DNA of 64,000 nt. It comes from SIG452 sp045540295 (lineage in GTDB: Bacteria; Bacillota; Clostridia; UMGS1840). This document shows, piece after piece, positions 7,521 through 14,191 of this stretch. The stretch is from positions 1-64,000 of the forward strand of contig JAZQGY010000013.1 of NCBI GenBank assembly GCA_045540295.1, written 5' to 3'. Below the pieces are notes generated by a model. The model was given only the letters and a program-made list of their open reading frames with translations. It did no database searches and was not told the origin of the DNA. Position 1 is the first letter of the stretch. Every line of letters begins with the position of its first letter. A program made the position numbers and the translations under genes.

Positions 7521-8759
7521 TTATTCCACTTCTTTGATGCTGATGGTTCTGGTGTGTTTGGTATGGAACCATTCTTTTTTGTTTTTCTTTGCCACACCGA
7601 TAAATGCAATGGGCATCCAGGTGTAGGTAAAGATTAAGTACGGAATATAGTATACCGCCGTTTTGACTGTTAATTTCTTTTCTAACCACAAAATGGCAGG
7701 AATATAAGCAAGTTGACAAAAATACAGGAAAGTCCAAATCAACGGTGTACCAAGATCGGTAAAGGTGAACCAGATTTTGGTATCCGGATAGAAGCCCTGA
7801 ATCGTGCTGAGCACAGAAGTGATTGCCAAAGTCATCATCAAAAGGGGCTGTGAAAGATAAATCACACAGTCTAAGAAGCAAAGCTTTCTTTCCTTGAAAA
7901 AGCTTTTTAAAAGCTTCGGAACAAATCGGGATGCAACGTCTGCATGGCCCTGTGTCCAACGGACTCTCTGTTTCCAGGATTGAGATAAAGTCAACGGTTT
8001 TTCGTCATATACAATGGCTTTTTCAGCCCATCCAACCAGAATGTGCTGCTGCAGAAGCTTCATCGTGAATTCCATATCCTCTGCCAAACAGGTAGCACCC
8101 CAACCGAATTTCTTAATAATATCGGTTTTTAATGCAAAACCGGTACCGTTTAACTGATTGGGCAAGCCTGCATGAAATCTTGCTGTCTGATAAATTTTGT
8201 TCATACAGCTGAACGTAATCGCATAAGAAGCGGTAACCCAGGTATCATAGGGATTTTTAGTTTCAATGTATCCCTGAACAGCTTCATATCCCTGACAAAG
8301 ACGCTTGTTGATTTCGTTTAAGAATTCTGCGTGAGCAATATTGTCGGCATCAAAGACGCAAATTGCATCATATTCTTTATCCCCTTCAAAAATTTTATTG
8401 AAGGCCCAATCCAGTGCGTACCCTTTTCCGCGCTGTTTATCGTTGAAACGCTCTAAAGCAATAGCTCCGGCATCTCTGGCAATTTCAGCGGTTTTATCGG
8501 TACAGTTATCTGCAATCACATAAATATCGTATAAATCGTTATCATAATTTAATGCAGTGAGACTTTCCACCATATTTCTGATTACGCTCTGCTCATTATG
8601 CGCAGCAACCACCAATGCAAAGGTGTGTTTTTTATCCACCACAAAAGGTTTTTCCTTTCTGGGGAACCATGCAAAGATAGAGACTACAAAATGATATCCT
8701 GTAATCAAATAGGCAAAAACTTGAATTAAAAAGCTGAGTGTGTAAATAACAGACTGCAT
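7521..8759 (-). CDS. Membrane-bound family 2 glycosyltransferase
   Basis: A 412-residue inverting GT2 enzyme with one N-terminal membrane helix (about residues 5-30), a cytosolic catalytic domain and two to three C-terminal helices (about 300-395). Processive-type GT2 motifs are visible: DNCTDKT, DADN (metal-binding DxD), AEDMEF (catalytic Glu-Asp) and QRVRW near residue 265. Relatives make beta-linked polysaccharides such as poly-GlcNAc, or glycosylate lipids; the product cannot be told. It is transcribed alone from a promoter at 8835-8863 and ends at the hairpin before iscS. Confidence 0.88.
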   Translation of the reverse strand: MQSVIYTLSFLIQVFAYLITGYHFVVSIFAWFPRKEKPFVVDKKHTFALVVAAHNEQSVIRNMVESLTALNYDNDLYDIYVIADNCTDKTAEIARDAGAIALERFNDKQRGKGYALDWAFNKIFEGDKEYDAICVFDADNIAHAEFLNEINKRLCQGYEAVQGYIETKNPYDTWVTASYAITFSCMNKIYQTARFHAGLPNQLNGTGFALKTDIIKKFGWGATCLAEDMEFTMKLLQQHILVGWAEKAIVYDEKPLTLSQSWKQRVRWTQGHADVASRFVPKLLKSFFKERKLCFLDCVIYLSQPLLMMTLAITSVLSTIQGFYPDTKIWFTFTDLGTPLIWTFLYFCQLAYIPAILWLEKKLTVKTAVYYIPYLIFTYTWMPIAFIGVAKKNKKEWFHTKHTRTISIKEVE

Positions 8760-8834
8760 CTTTTTTTCTCCTTTTAATTTTGGTTTTCCAACGCCGTAAT
8801 CTCTACGGACGCACTTCTCTTTTTACCATCATAA

Positions 8835-8863
8835 AATATACCATATTTCTGAAAAAAAAGCAA
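8835..8863 (-). promoter_or_regulatory. SigA-type promoter for the glycosyltransferase
   Basis: On the minus strand TTGCTT and TATATT have a 17-nt spacer, 75 nt before the start codon. Confidence 0.55.
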
Positions 8864-8942
8864 GTGATTTTTCAAAAAAAATGCTAAAAATTGATTAATT
8901 TTATTCATTTTGTCAAAATGAATAGAATTTTCAAAAAAACGC

Positions 8943-8971
8943 TGGACAAATTGTGCATTTTATTGTATAAT
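8943..8971 (+). promoter_or_regulatory. SigA-type promoter for radA (and probably the sigma/anti-sigma genes)
   Basis: TGGACA (8943-8948) and a perfect TATAAT (8966-8971) are separated by 17 nt. The radA ATG is about 75 nt further on. Confidence 0.75.
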
Positions 8972-9046
8972 CGATTAGGTAACTACAACATAATCCATTA
9001 TATAATTATGAATGGTAAACACGCCCTAATGCGAAAAGGATCTGAG

Positions 9047-10426
9047 ATGGCAACAAAAACTGTTTTTGTGTGTAATGAATGCGGATATGAGAGTTCAAAA
9101 TGGCTGGGTAAATGCCCTGCCTGTTCAGCGTGGAATTCTTTTTTTGAACAAAAAATTTCCAAAACAAAACCGTCTGCATCCTGTTTTGTCCGTGAACCGC
9201 AAAAGAGTGAGTCTATCCGAACAGTAGACTTAACGCCGGTCCCCCGAATGGATTCCGGATTTTCGGAATTAAACCGAGTGCTTGGCGGCGGTATTGTGCC
9301 CGGGTCCGTGTGTTTATTAGGCGGCGACCCCGGAATTGGGAAATCCACGTTACTGCTGCAAATTTGCAGCAATCTTGCAAAGAACGGTGAACGGGTGCTT
9401 TACGCATCGGGAGAAGAATCTAAAACCCAGATTAAAATGCGTGCTATACGTCTTTGTGCCTCGGAAGAAGAAATTTTTCTGTATGCCGAAAACGAGCTGA
9501 ACGCTATTATGAATGAGGCACAAGCTGTAAAACCGGGTATTCTTGTGGTGGATTCCATCCAAACAGTTTACTCCGAAGAAATCACCTCTACCCCCGGAAG
9601 CATTTCCCAGGTAAGAGAATGTACCATGAGGTTGATGCGTTACGCTAAAGAAACCAACACTTGCGTGTTTATTGTGGGGCATATGACGAAAGACGGAATG
9701 ATTGCCGGCCCTAAAGTGCTGGAACATATGGTTGATTGCGTGCTTTATTTTGAAGGGGAAAAGCAATCAGCGTACCGGATTATCCGAACGAACAAAAACC
9801 GTTTTGGTTCTTCCAATGAAATTGCCGTTTTTGATATGCTCTCTGACGGTCTTTCCCAAATCACCAACCCTTCTGAACTGTTTATCGGCGGACGGGTGAA
9901 CGGTGTATCGGGAAGTGCTATTGCGTGTACTTTAGAAGGGAGCCGTCCCATTTTAGCGGAAGTGCAGGCATTAGTTTCCAAAACCGCCTACAATAACCCC
10001 AGAAGAAGTGGCACAGGCATTGATTTTAACCGACTCCACTTGATGATTGCTGTGCTGGAAAAACGGGCAGGACTCAGTATGCTGCCTCAGTCAGATGTGT
10101 ATGTGAATCTGACCGGAGGGCTATCGGTATCAGAGCCGGCCTGCGACCTTGCCATTGCGATGGCAATTGCTTCCGGCGTAAAAAACCTGCCGTTGATTTC
10201 TGACTGTGCCGTATTTGGTGAAATCGGCCTTTTGGGAGAAATCCGTTCAGTCAGCGGTATTGAAAAAAGAATTTCAGAAGCAGAAAAGCTTGGGTTTACC
10301 CGTTGCATTCTGCCCTATCATAACTATACATATATAAAGGCATCAGATTTCAGACTGGAATTGATTCCGGTAAGAAGTATTTTAGATGCTTTTCAGAAAG
10401 GATTTTCAACGCAATCTGATTTTTAA
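9047..10426 (+). CDS. radA: DNA repair protein RadA (Sms)
   Basis: At 459 residues this is a normal-length RadA, a RecA-like DnaB-type helicase that promotes branch migration in recombination. Visible features in order are the CxxC...CxxC zinc finger (residues 8-27), Walker A GGDPGIGKST (about 95), the RadA-specific KNRFG motif (about 250) and the C-terminal Lon-like domain. I chose ATG 9047 because the zinc finger begins right after it and AAAAGGATC precedes it. The frame extends 52 codons further upstream but that part is AT-rich and overlaps the promoter. The sigma factor gene follows after 21 nt, so the three genes may be one operon. Confidence 0.95.
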   Translation: MATKTVFVCNECGYESSKWLGKCPACSAWNSFFEQKISKTKPSASCFVREPQKSESIRTVDLTPVPRMDSGFSELNRVLGGGIVPGSVCLLGGDPGIGKSTLLLQICSNLAKNGERVLYASGEESKTQIKMRAIRLCASEEEIFLYAENELNAIMNEAQAVKPGILVVDSIQTVYSEEITSTPGSISQVRECTMRLMRYAKETNTCVFIVGHMTKDGMIAGPKVLEHMVDCVLYFEGEKQSAYRIIRTNKNRFGSSNEIAVFDMLSDGLSQITNPSELFIGGRVNGVSGSAIACTLEGSRPILAEVQALVSKTAYNNPRRSGTGIDFNRLHLMIAVLEKRAGLSMLPQSDVYVNLTGGLSVSEPACDLAIAMAIASGVKNLPLISDCAVFGEIGLLGEIRSVSGIEKRISEAEKLGFTRCILPYHNYTYIKASDFRLELIPVRSILDAFQKGFSTQSDF

Positions 10427-10447
10427 CGAAAGGGACAAGCCGTTTCC

Positions 10448-11020
10448 ATGGATGAAAAAGAACTGATTAGACAATTAAAAAACGGCAATGAAGAAGCTTT
10501 TAACGAAATGGTGGAACGCTATTCGAAAAAGCTTTATTACCTGTGCTTAAAAATGCTGCAAAATGAAAGAGATGCTGAAGATACTGTGCAGACTGTCTTT
10601 TTAAAAGCTTATATGAATCTTCACAAATTTGAAGAAAAGTCCAGTATTTCCACCTGGCTTTATCGGATTGGCGTCAATGTTTGTACGGATATGCTTCGGA
10701 AACGAAAAAAAGAAACTGTGACTTCCCTATACGCCACCGGCTCTGAGGATGAAGAATATGCCCTGGAAATTCCGGATGAAAAGGAAAATGTAGAAAAAAC
10801 TGTGCTGGAAAGAGAAAGAAAAGAAGCCTTATACCAAGCAATCAACACCTTAAAGCCGAAGCAGAAGGAACTGATTGTGCTAAGGGACATCGAAGGGCTT
10901 TCCTATGAGGAAATTGCCGACATTTTACACATGAATACCGGCACCGTAAAATCGGGAATTAACCGTGCCAGAAAAGCACTTTTGGAAAAATTAGAAAAAA
11001 ATACGGAACTTTTCTCGTAA
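10448..11020 (+). CDS. ECF-type RNA polymerase sigma factor
   Basis: A 190-residue sigma-70 family protein with only regions 2 and 4, as in extracytoplasmic-function sigma factors. Region 2 runs from about residue 10 to 85 (AFNEMVERYSKKLYYL...DAEDTVQTVFLKAY...STWLYRI). Region 4 runs from about 130 to 185 (LPxK-like KPKQKELIVLRDIEGLSYEEIADIL, then GTVKSGINRARKAL helix-turn-helix). The zinc-finger anti-sigma gene follows 64 nt downstream, the normal arrangement. The promoters it directs could not be picked out in this window. Confidence 0.93.
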   Translation: MDEKELIRQLKNGNEEAFNEMVERYSKKLYYLCLKMLQNERDAEDTVQTVFLKAYMNLHKFEEKSSISTWLYRIGVNVCTDMLRKRKKETVTSLYATGSEDEEYALEIPDEKENVEKTVLERERKEALYQAINTLKPKQKELIVLRDIEGLSYEEIADILHMNTGTVKSGINRARKALLEKLEKNTELFS

Positions 11021-11084
11021 TGCTTCGTCTAAACCATCGAAATAGGCATTACATAAATAAAAAACAAAAAAGGAGGGATGAATT

Positions 11085-11921
11085 TTGAAGTGTAAACAAA
11101 TTGTTGAGCTCTTTGACAGTTATGTAAACGGCACAGCAGATGCCGGTGTAAAGCAGGCGATTGAAGACCATTTAAAAACTTGCGATGCCTGTAGAAAACA
11201 GCTAGAGCTTTACCGTTTTTACTTCCAAGATGTGAAAATCGAAAACGATTTTCCCGTTCCTTCCGATTTGAATGCTAAAATCAAATATGCTATTCATCAA
11301 ACAAAACAAAAGAAAAAAATTCCCTTCTGGCAAAACAAAAGAATTCTTTCTGCTGCCACAGCCTGTGCCTTTCTGCTTGTAGCAGGAATTTGGGGAACTT
11401 CCAATTACACTAAGCTACAAAATGCAGCAAACACAGTAACGGTAGAAAACACTGCTTCCATCACAAAAGAAACGGATGAACCGCCTTTGGCAACTCCGGA
11501 AGTGGTGCAATATACCAGACAGATTCCGGAGCCTTCGGTAACAACGCCAACCAATGCCCCTGAAGTTGCTGCAATAGAACCTCTATCTGATCATTCCACT
11601 CAGATTGCAGCTTATGCCGGCAATGAAGAAGCCAATAGCGGCGGAGGCGGTGAAGTAAATCAGGATTCCGGAGACACTATCGCAACAAACGAAGAAGCAT
11701 TTACCTTAAAAAGAAATATTGTGGCAACGGAAGATGTTACCGTTTTAGCAGAATGGAAAGAGCAAATTCTCTCCCAATTCCCCAATGAAGAGCTTTCTGA
11801 AAACACTTATTTGGTTACCGTAACAAAACCGGAACTGGAAGCCCTCTTAGGATGCTCCATTGATGCAGACGAAAATAAAGCTCAGCTGATTCTGCGGTTT
11901 GTGGAATCAAACGAACAGTAA
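11085..11921 (+). CDS. Zinc-finger anti-sigma factor, membrane-anchored
   Basis: A 278-residue protein. The N-terminal zf-HC2 anti-sigma domain has HLKTCDAC (about residues 29-36, HxxxCxxC). One membrane helix follows near residues 88-103 (AATACAFLLVAGIWG). The extracytoplasmic part begins with a Thr/Pro/Glu-rich linker and a Gly/Ser run. The last ~70 residues form a small folded domain (from EWKEQILSQF) that may sense the signal. The start is TTG at 11085-11087, 8 nt after AGGAGGG; the nearer ATG at 11079 is out of frame and stops at once. It presumably holds the adjacent sigma factor inactive. Confidence 0.88.
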   Translation: MKCKQIVELFDSYVNGTADAGVKQAIEDHLKTCDACRKQLELYRFYFQDVKIENDFPVPSDLNAKIKYAIHQTKQKKKIPFWQNKRILSAATACAFLLVAGIWGTSNYTKLQNAANTVTVENTASITKETDEPPLATPEVVQYTRQIPEPSVTTPTNAPEVAAIEPLSDHSTQIAAYAGNEEANSGGGGEVNQDSGDTIATNEEAFTLKRNIVATEDVTVLAEWKEQILSQFPNEELSENTYLVTVTKPELEALLGCSIDADENKAQLILRFVESNEQ

Positions 11922-11958
11922 AAGAACTGTGTTTTTTAAAAACGCGGTTCTTTTTTTA
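11921..11958 (+). terminator. Terminator after the anti-sigma gene
   Basis: AAAGAAC pairs with GTTCTTT, extended by G-U-containing and A-T pairs into a long stem, followed by a T7 run. Confidence 0.8.
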
Positions 11959-11966
11959 TAATTTTT

Positions 11967-11995
11967 TTCACAGGTTCTCTGTGTTTTCATATATT
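11967..11995 (+). promoter_or_regulatory. SigA-type promoter for the two Cys-rich peptides
   Basis: TTCACA (11967-11972) and TATATT (11990-11995) have a 17-nt spacer. A small inverted repeat, GTGAAG (12000-12005) against CTTCAC (12014-12019), lies at about the transcript start. Confidence 0.55.
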
Positions 11996-12048
11996 AGTGG
12001 TGAAGGGTGAATTCTTCACTCAAAAATTATGAAAAAGAGGGATTTGTT

Positions 12049-12183
12049 ATGCAATTATTCAGAGGTTGTAAAGAAGACGGCTGCAAAGATAACACCATTT
12101 TATGGTTTATCATTCTGTTTGTACTGTTATTCTTCTGCGGTGGCTGCGGCACTGATACCAGAACCAATAGCTGCTGCGACTAA
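12049..12183 (+). CDS. Small Cys-rich single-pass membrane peptide (44 aa)
   Basis: This 44-residue reading frame starts at ATG 12049 behind AAGAGGGATTTG. Its N-terminal ~15 residues are charged with two Cys. A hydrophobic helix follows (about residues 17-29, ILWFIILFVLLFF), then CGGCG and a tail ending SCCD. Seven Cys in 44 residues, with the helix in the middle, match the peptide encoded just downstream. The family is not recognised with certainty; similar tiny Cys-rich membrane proteins occur in Clostridia without assigned function. It shares a promoter and terminator with the next gene. Confidence 0.65.
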   Translation: MQLFRGCKEDGCKDNTILWFIILFVLLFFCGGCGTDTRTNSCCD

Positions 12184-12227
12184 TTCCATAGGCATCGCCA
12201 GATGAAATTCTAAAAGGAGTGCTGTAA

Positions 12228-12371
12228 ATGAACGGTTTATTCCAAAACGATAACTGTTGTCGCGTAGACCCTTGCTGCGACAACAACTACCGTAACGGTT
12301 GCGATAATGATAACTGGCTCACCATTATCATTATTATTGCAATTATCTTACTGTTTTGCTTCAATAACTAA
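12228..12371 (+). CDS. Small Cys-rich single-pass membrane peptide (47 aa)
   Basis: A 47-residue frame from ATG 12228 with a strong AAAAGGAGTG ribosome binding site. The N-terminal half is rich in Asn, Asp and Cys (DNCCR, DPCCDNN, NGCDNDN). The C-terminal half is a membrane helix of mostly Ile and Leu (about residues 31-44), ending CFNN. It has the same layout of Cys cluster and helix as the previous gene, 44 nt upstream, but little sequence identity. A terminator follows. The function is unknown. Confidence 0.65.
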   Translation: MNGLFQNDNCCRVDPCCDNNYRNGCDNDNWLTIIIIIAIILLFCFNN

Positions 12372-12386
12372 CCAGCAAAAACAACG

Positions 12387-12428
12387 AAAAAAATCCCCTG
12401 AAATCATATGATTTCAGGGGATTTTTTT
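12387..12428. terminator. Bidirectional terminator (Cys-rich peptides / rnpB)
   Basis: A near-perfect palindrome, AATCCCCTGAAATCAT with ATGATTTCAGGGGATT, is flanked by A- and T-runs. It serves both the plus-strand peptides and the minus-strand RNase P RNA. Confidence 0.88.
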
Positions 12429-12437
12429 GTTATAGCA

Positions 12438-12790
12438 TGAGCAAAACTATAAGCCGGGTTCTGTATTAGACAGCCATCTATCTAGGATAACCATTGCTGA
12501 TTACCTCAAGCCACAATTCGCACAGCCGAGCAAGCTATCGTGCAGTCTTGTGTTGCTTCGGGTGGGGTTTACACGGCCAATCAGTTGCCAGATTGCCGGT
12601 GAGCTCTTACCTCGCCTTTTCATCCTTACCAGATTCTAAAAAAAGAAAATGGCGGTTCTTTTCTGTTGCACTTTCCTTAGAGTTACCTCCACCGGTCGTT
12701 AACCGGCACCCTTGCTCTGTGAAGCCCGGACTTTCCTCACGAAAGAATTCTTTGGGAATTCCTCCCCGCGACTGTCTGTTTTACTCATCG
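12438..12790 (-). ncRNA. rnpB: RNase P RNA (type A)
   Basis: This RNA is the catalytic subunit of RNase P, which matures tRNA 5' ends. On the minus strand the universal 5' core GAGGAAAGTCCGGGCT is present (near 12740-12720), and the 3' core ACAGAACCCGGCTTATAG is near 12470-12450. In between lies the GGTAAGGATGAAAAGG...GGTAAGAGCTCACC segment typical of type A molecules. The 5' end is inferred from the promoter and the 3' end from the terminator, so each may be off by several nt. Size is about 350 nt. Reading frames called across this span are not genes. Confidence 0.95.
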
Positions 12791-12796
12791 GATACT

Positions 12797-12825
12797 ATGA
12801 TAACACAGCCAAAATCATTTGTCAA
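12797..12825 (-). promoter_or_regulatory. SigA-type promoter for rnpB
   Basis: On the minus strand TTGACA and TATCAT have a 17-nt spacer, placing the transcript start near 12790. A hairpin without a U-run (GGGAAC/GTTCCC, 12829-12851) lies between it and the upstream yhcH stop. Confidence 0.8.
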
Positions 12826-12885
12826 GTAGGGAACGGCCTGTATGCTGTTCCCTGTTGTAGTTCATCGAATCATTTGCTGCAATGT

Positions 12886-13341
12886 CTACAGTTTTACCTT
12901 CATCACAATTTTCTGAACCGGTTCAGAAACCCCATCAAATGCTACGCAAGGTCTGTGAGCATCGTTGGGTAACAGCACCACAAAGCAACCGGGAGTTAAG
13001 GTTAATGCAGATGCATTGCCGTCCACTTTATAAAACGCGGCATCCCAGTCTTCCCGATACGCATCAGTCAGCTCCGATTTTGTGATATCGTTCACATACA
13101 TGATTTCTTTTCCGGAAACGATAAACTGAATATCAATATATTTTTCGTGAGCTTCCATTTTGCCGTCTTCGGTTAAGGTGTTATACGCCTGCACCGATGC
13201 AAAAAGGCTGTCTCCGTCAATCTCATGCTTCCCGGGTTCAGGAAATTGTTTCATTGCATCTTTTAAAAAAGAAAACGCCTTTTTATATTGGGGATGCAAT
13301 CCAAAATACTGTTCGCAATTTGCAATGGTATCAAAAATCAT
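12886..13341 (-). CDS. YhcH/YjgK/YiaL (DUF386) family protein
   Basis: A 151-residue cupin-like protein of the DUF386 family, seen beside sialic acid and other sugar catabolic genes. Family signatures are AHEKYIDIQFIVSGKE (about residues 84-99), the LTPGCFVVLLPNDAHRPC segment near the C-terminus and a final VMKVKL. The conserved His and Glu residues would bind a metal. In E. coli relatives the activity is a sugar anomerase or lyase-like one, but this member's substrate is unknown. It lies 15 nt after the SDR gene, at the end of the apgM-to-yhcH run, which supports a role in sugar-acid metabolism. Confidence 0.87.
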   Translation of the reverse strand: MIFDTIANCEQYFGLHPQYKKAFSFLKDAMKQFPEPGKHEIDGDSLFASVQAYNTLTEDGKMEAHEKYIDIQFIVSGKEIMYVNDITKSELTDAYREDWDAAFYKVDGNASALTLTPGCFVVLLPNDAHRPCVAFDGVSEPVQKIVMKVKL

Positions 13342-13356
13342 AGTAAATCTCCTGTC

Positions 13357-14157
13357 TTACGGACGCAGACCCATGCCACCTTCTAAGGTGAGGGTTTCGC
13401 CGTTTAAGTATTTGAAGTCCGGATTTGCCAGCTGCACACAAACTCTGCCGATTTCAGTTTCAGGATCGCCGAAATGACCTGCAGGAGGCATTTTTACGTT
13501 TGCTTTAAAAGCATCCGGATATGCTTTTTCAAAGTTTTCCAGCTGCGCAGTCCAAGCCAGCGGGCAAACTACGTTGGTATTGATGCCATCTTTTGCCCAT
13601 TCGGTTGCTGCCACACGGCTCAATCCTCGGATGCCTTCTTTTGCTGCTGCATAAGAACACTGTCCGTAATTGCCGAACAGCCCAGCACCGGAAGCAAAGT
13701 TCACGATAGAGCCTTGTGTTTCCTTTAAATAAGGATAGCAAGCCTTCATATAGTAGAAGGTTGCATATAAGCCGGAATACATTGCTAAATCAAACTGTTC
13801 TGTGGTGTGGTCCTGAATGGTCACGCCGGATGCAGAGGCTTGAGCATTGTTAATTAACACATCAATTCTGCCAAAGGCTTTCATTGCTTCTTCTGCAACC
13901 ATTTTTGCAGTGGCTTCATTGTCGTTTCCTGCAGCGATATCAGCCTGCAAAGCCAACACCTTGATGCCGTATTTGGCTTCTAAGTCTTCTTTTGCTTTTT
14001 CCAATTTTGCCACATTACGGCCGGTGATTACGATGTTTGCACCTTCTTTTGCATAAGCAGTGGCAATTCCGTAGCCGATGGAGCCACATCTGCCGTCAGA
14101 TAACACGGCGTAGCCTGCTCCTGTGATAATCGCAGTTTTACCAGTTAAAAATCCCAT
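13357..14157 (-). CDS. Short-chain dehydrogenase/reductase
   Basis: A 266-residue classical SDR oxidoreductase using NAD(P). It has the nucleotide loop TGAGYAV...GSIGYGIA, NNAQAS (variant NNAG), a catalytic Ser in NFASGAG and the YAAAK (YxxxK) motif near residue 170. The C-terminus GETLTLEGGMGLRP is typical. The glycine-rich loop holds a roughly eight-residue insertion between the first and last glycines, so the usual TGxxxGxG spacing is lost; this variant recurs in some SDRs but is uncommon. The ribosome binding site GGAGAATTACT precedes the ATG. Pairing with the YhcH gene suggests a sugar or sugar-acid substrate. Confidence 0.9.
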   Translation of the reverse strand: MGFLTGKTAIITGAGYAVLSDGRCGSIGYGIATAYAKEGANIVITGRNVAKLEKAKEDLEAKYGIKVLALQADIAAGNDNEATAKMVAEEAMKAFGRIDVLINNAQASASGVTIQDHTTEQFDLAMYSGLYATFYYMKACYPYLKETQGSIVNFASGAGLFGNYGQCSYAAAKEGIRGLSRVAATEWAKDGINTNVVCPLAWTAQLENFEKAYPDAFKANVKMPPAGHFGDPETEIGRVCVQLANPDFKYLNGETLTLEGGMGLRP

Positions 14158-14191
14158 AGTAATTCTCCTTTTTTATTAGATATTAAAAATC

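Noticed and set aside
7504..7959. 151-residue minus-strand frame overlapping the glycosyltransferase end, and a 138-residue frame opposite radA (9350-9766)
   Set aside because: Both are alternative frames within well-supported genes. They lack a ribosome binding site, and their residues show no domain pattern.
12494..12829. Two plus-strand reading frames inside the RNase P region
   Set aside because: They lie antisense to rnpB, whose conserved cores are clear, and have no ribosome binding site.
12829..12851. Terminator between yhcH and rnpB
   Set aside because: The GGGAAC/GTTCCC hairpin has no U-run after it, so it is not a convincing intrinsic terminator. The yhcH transcript may run into rnpB.
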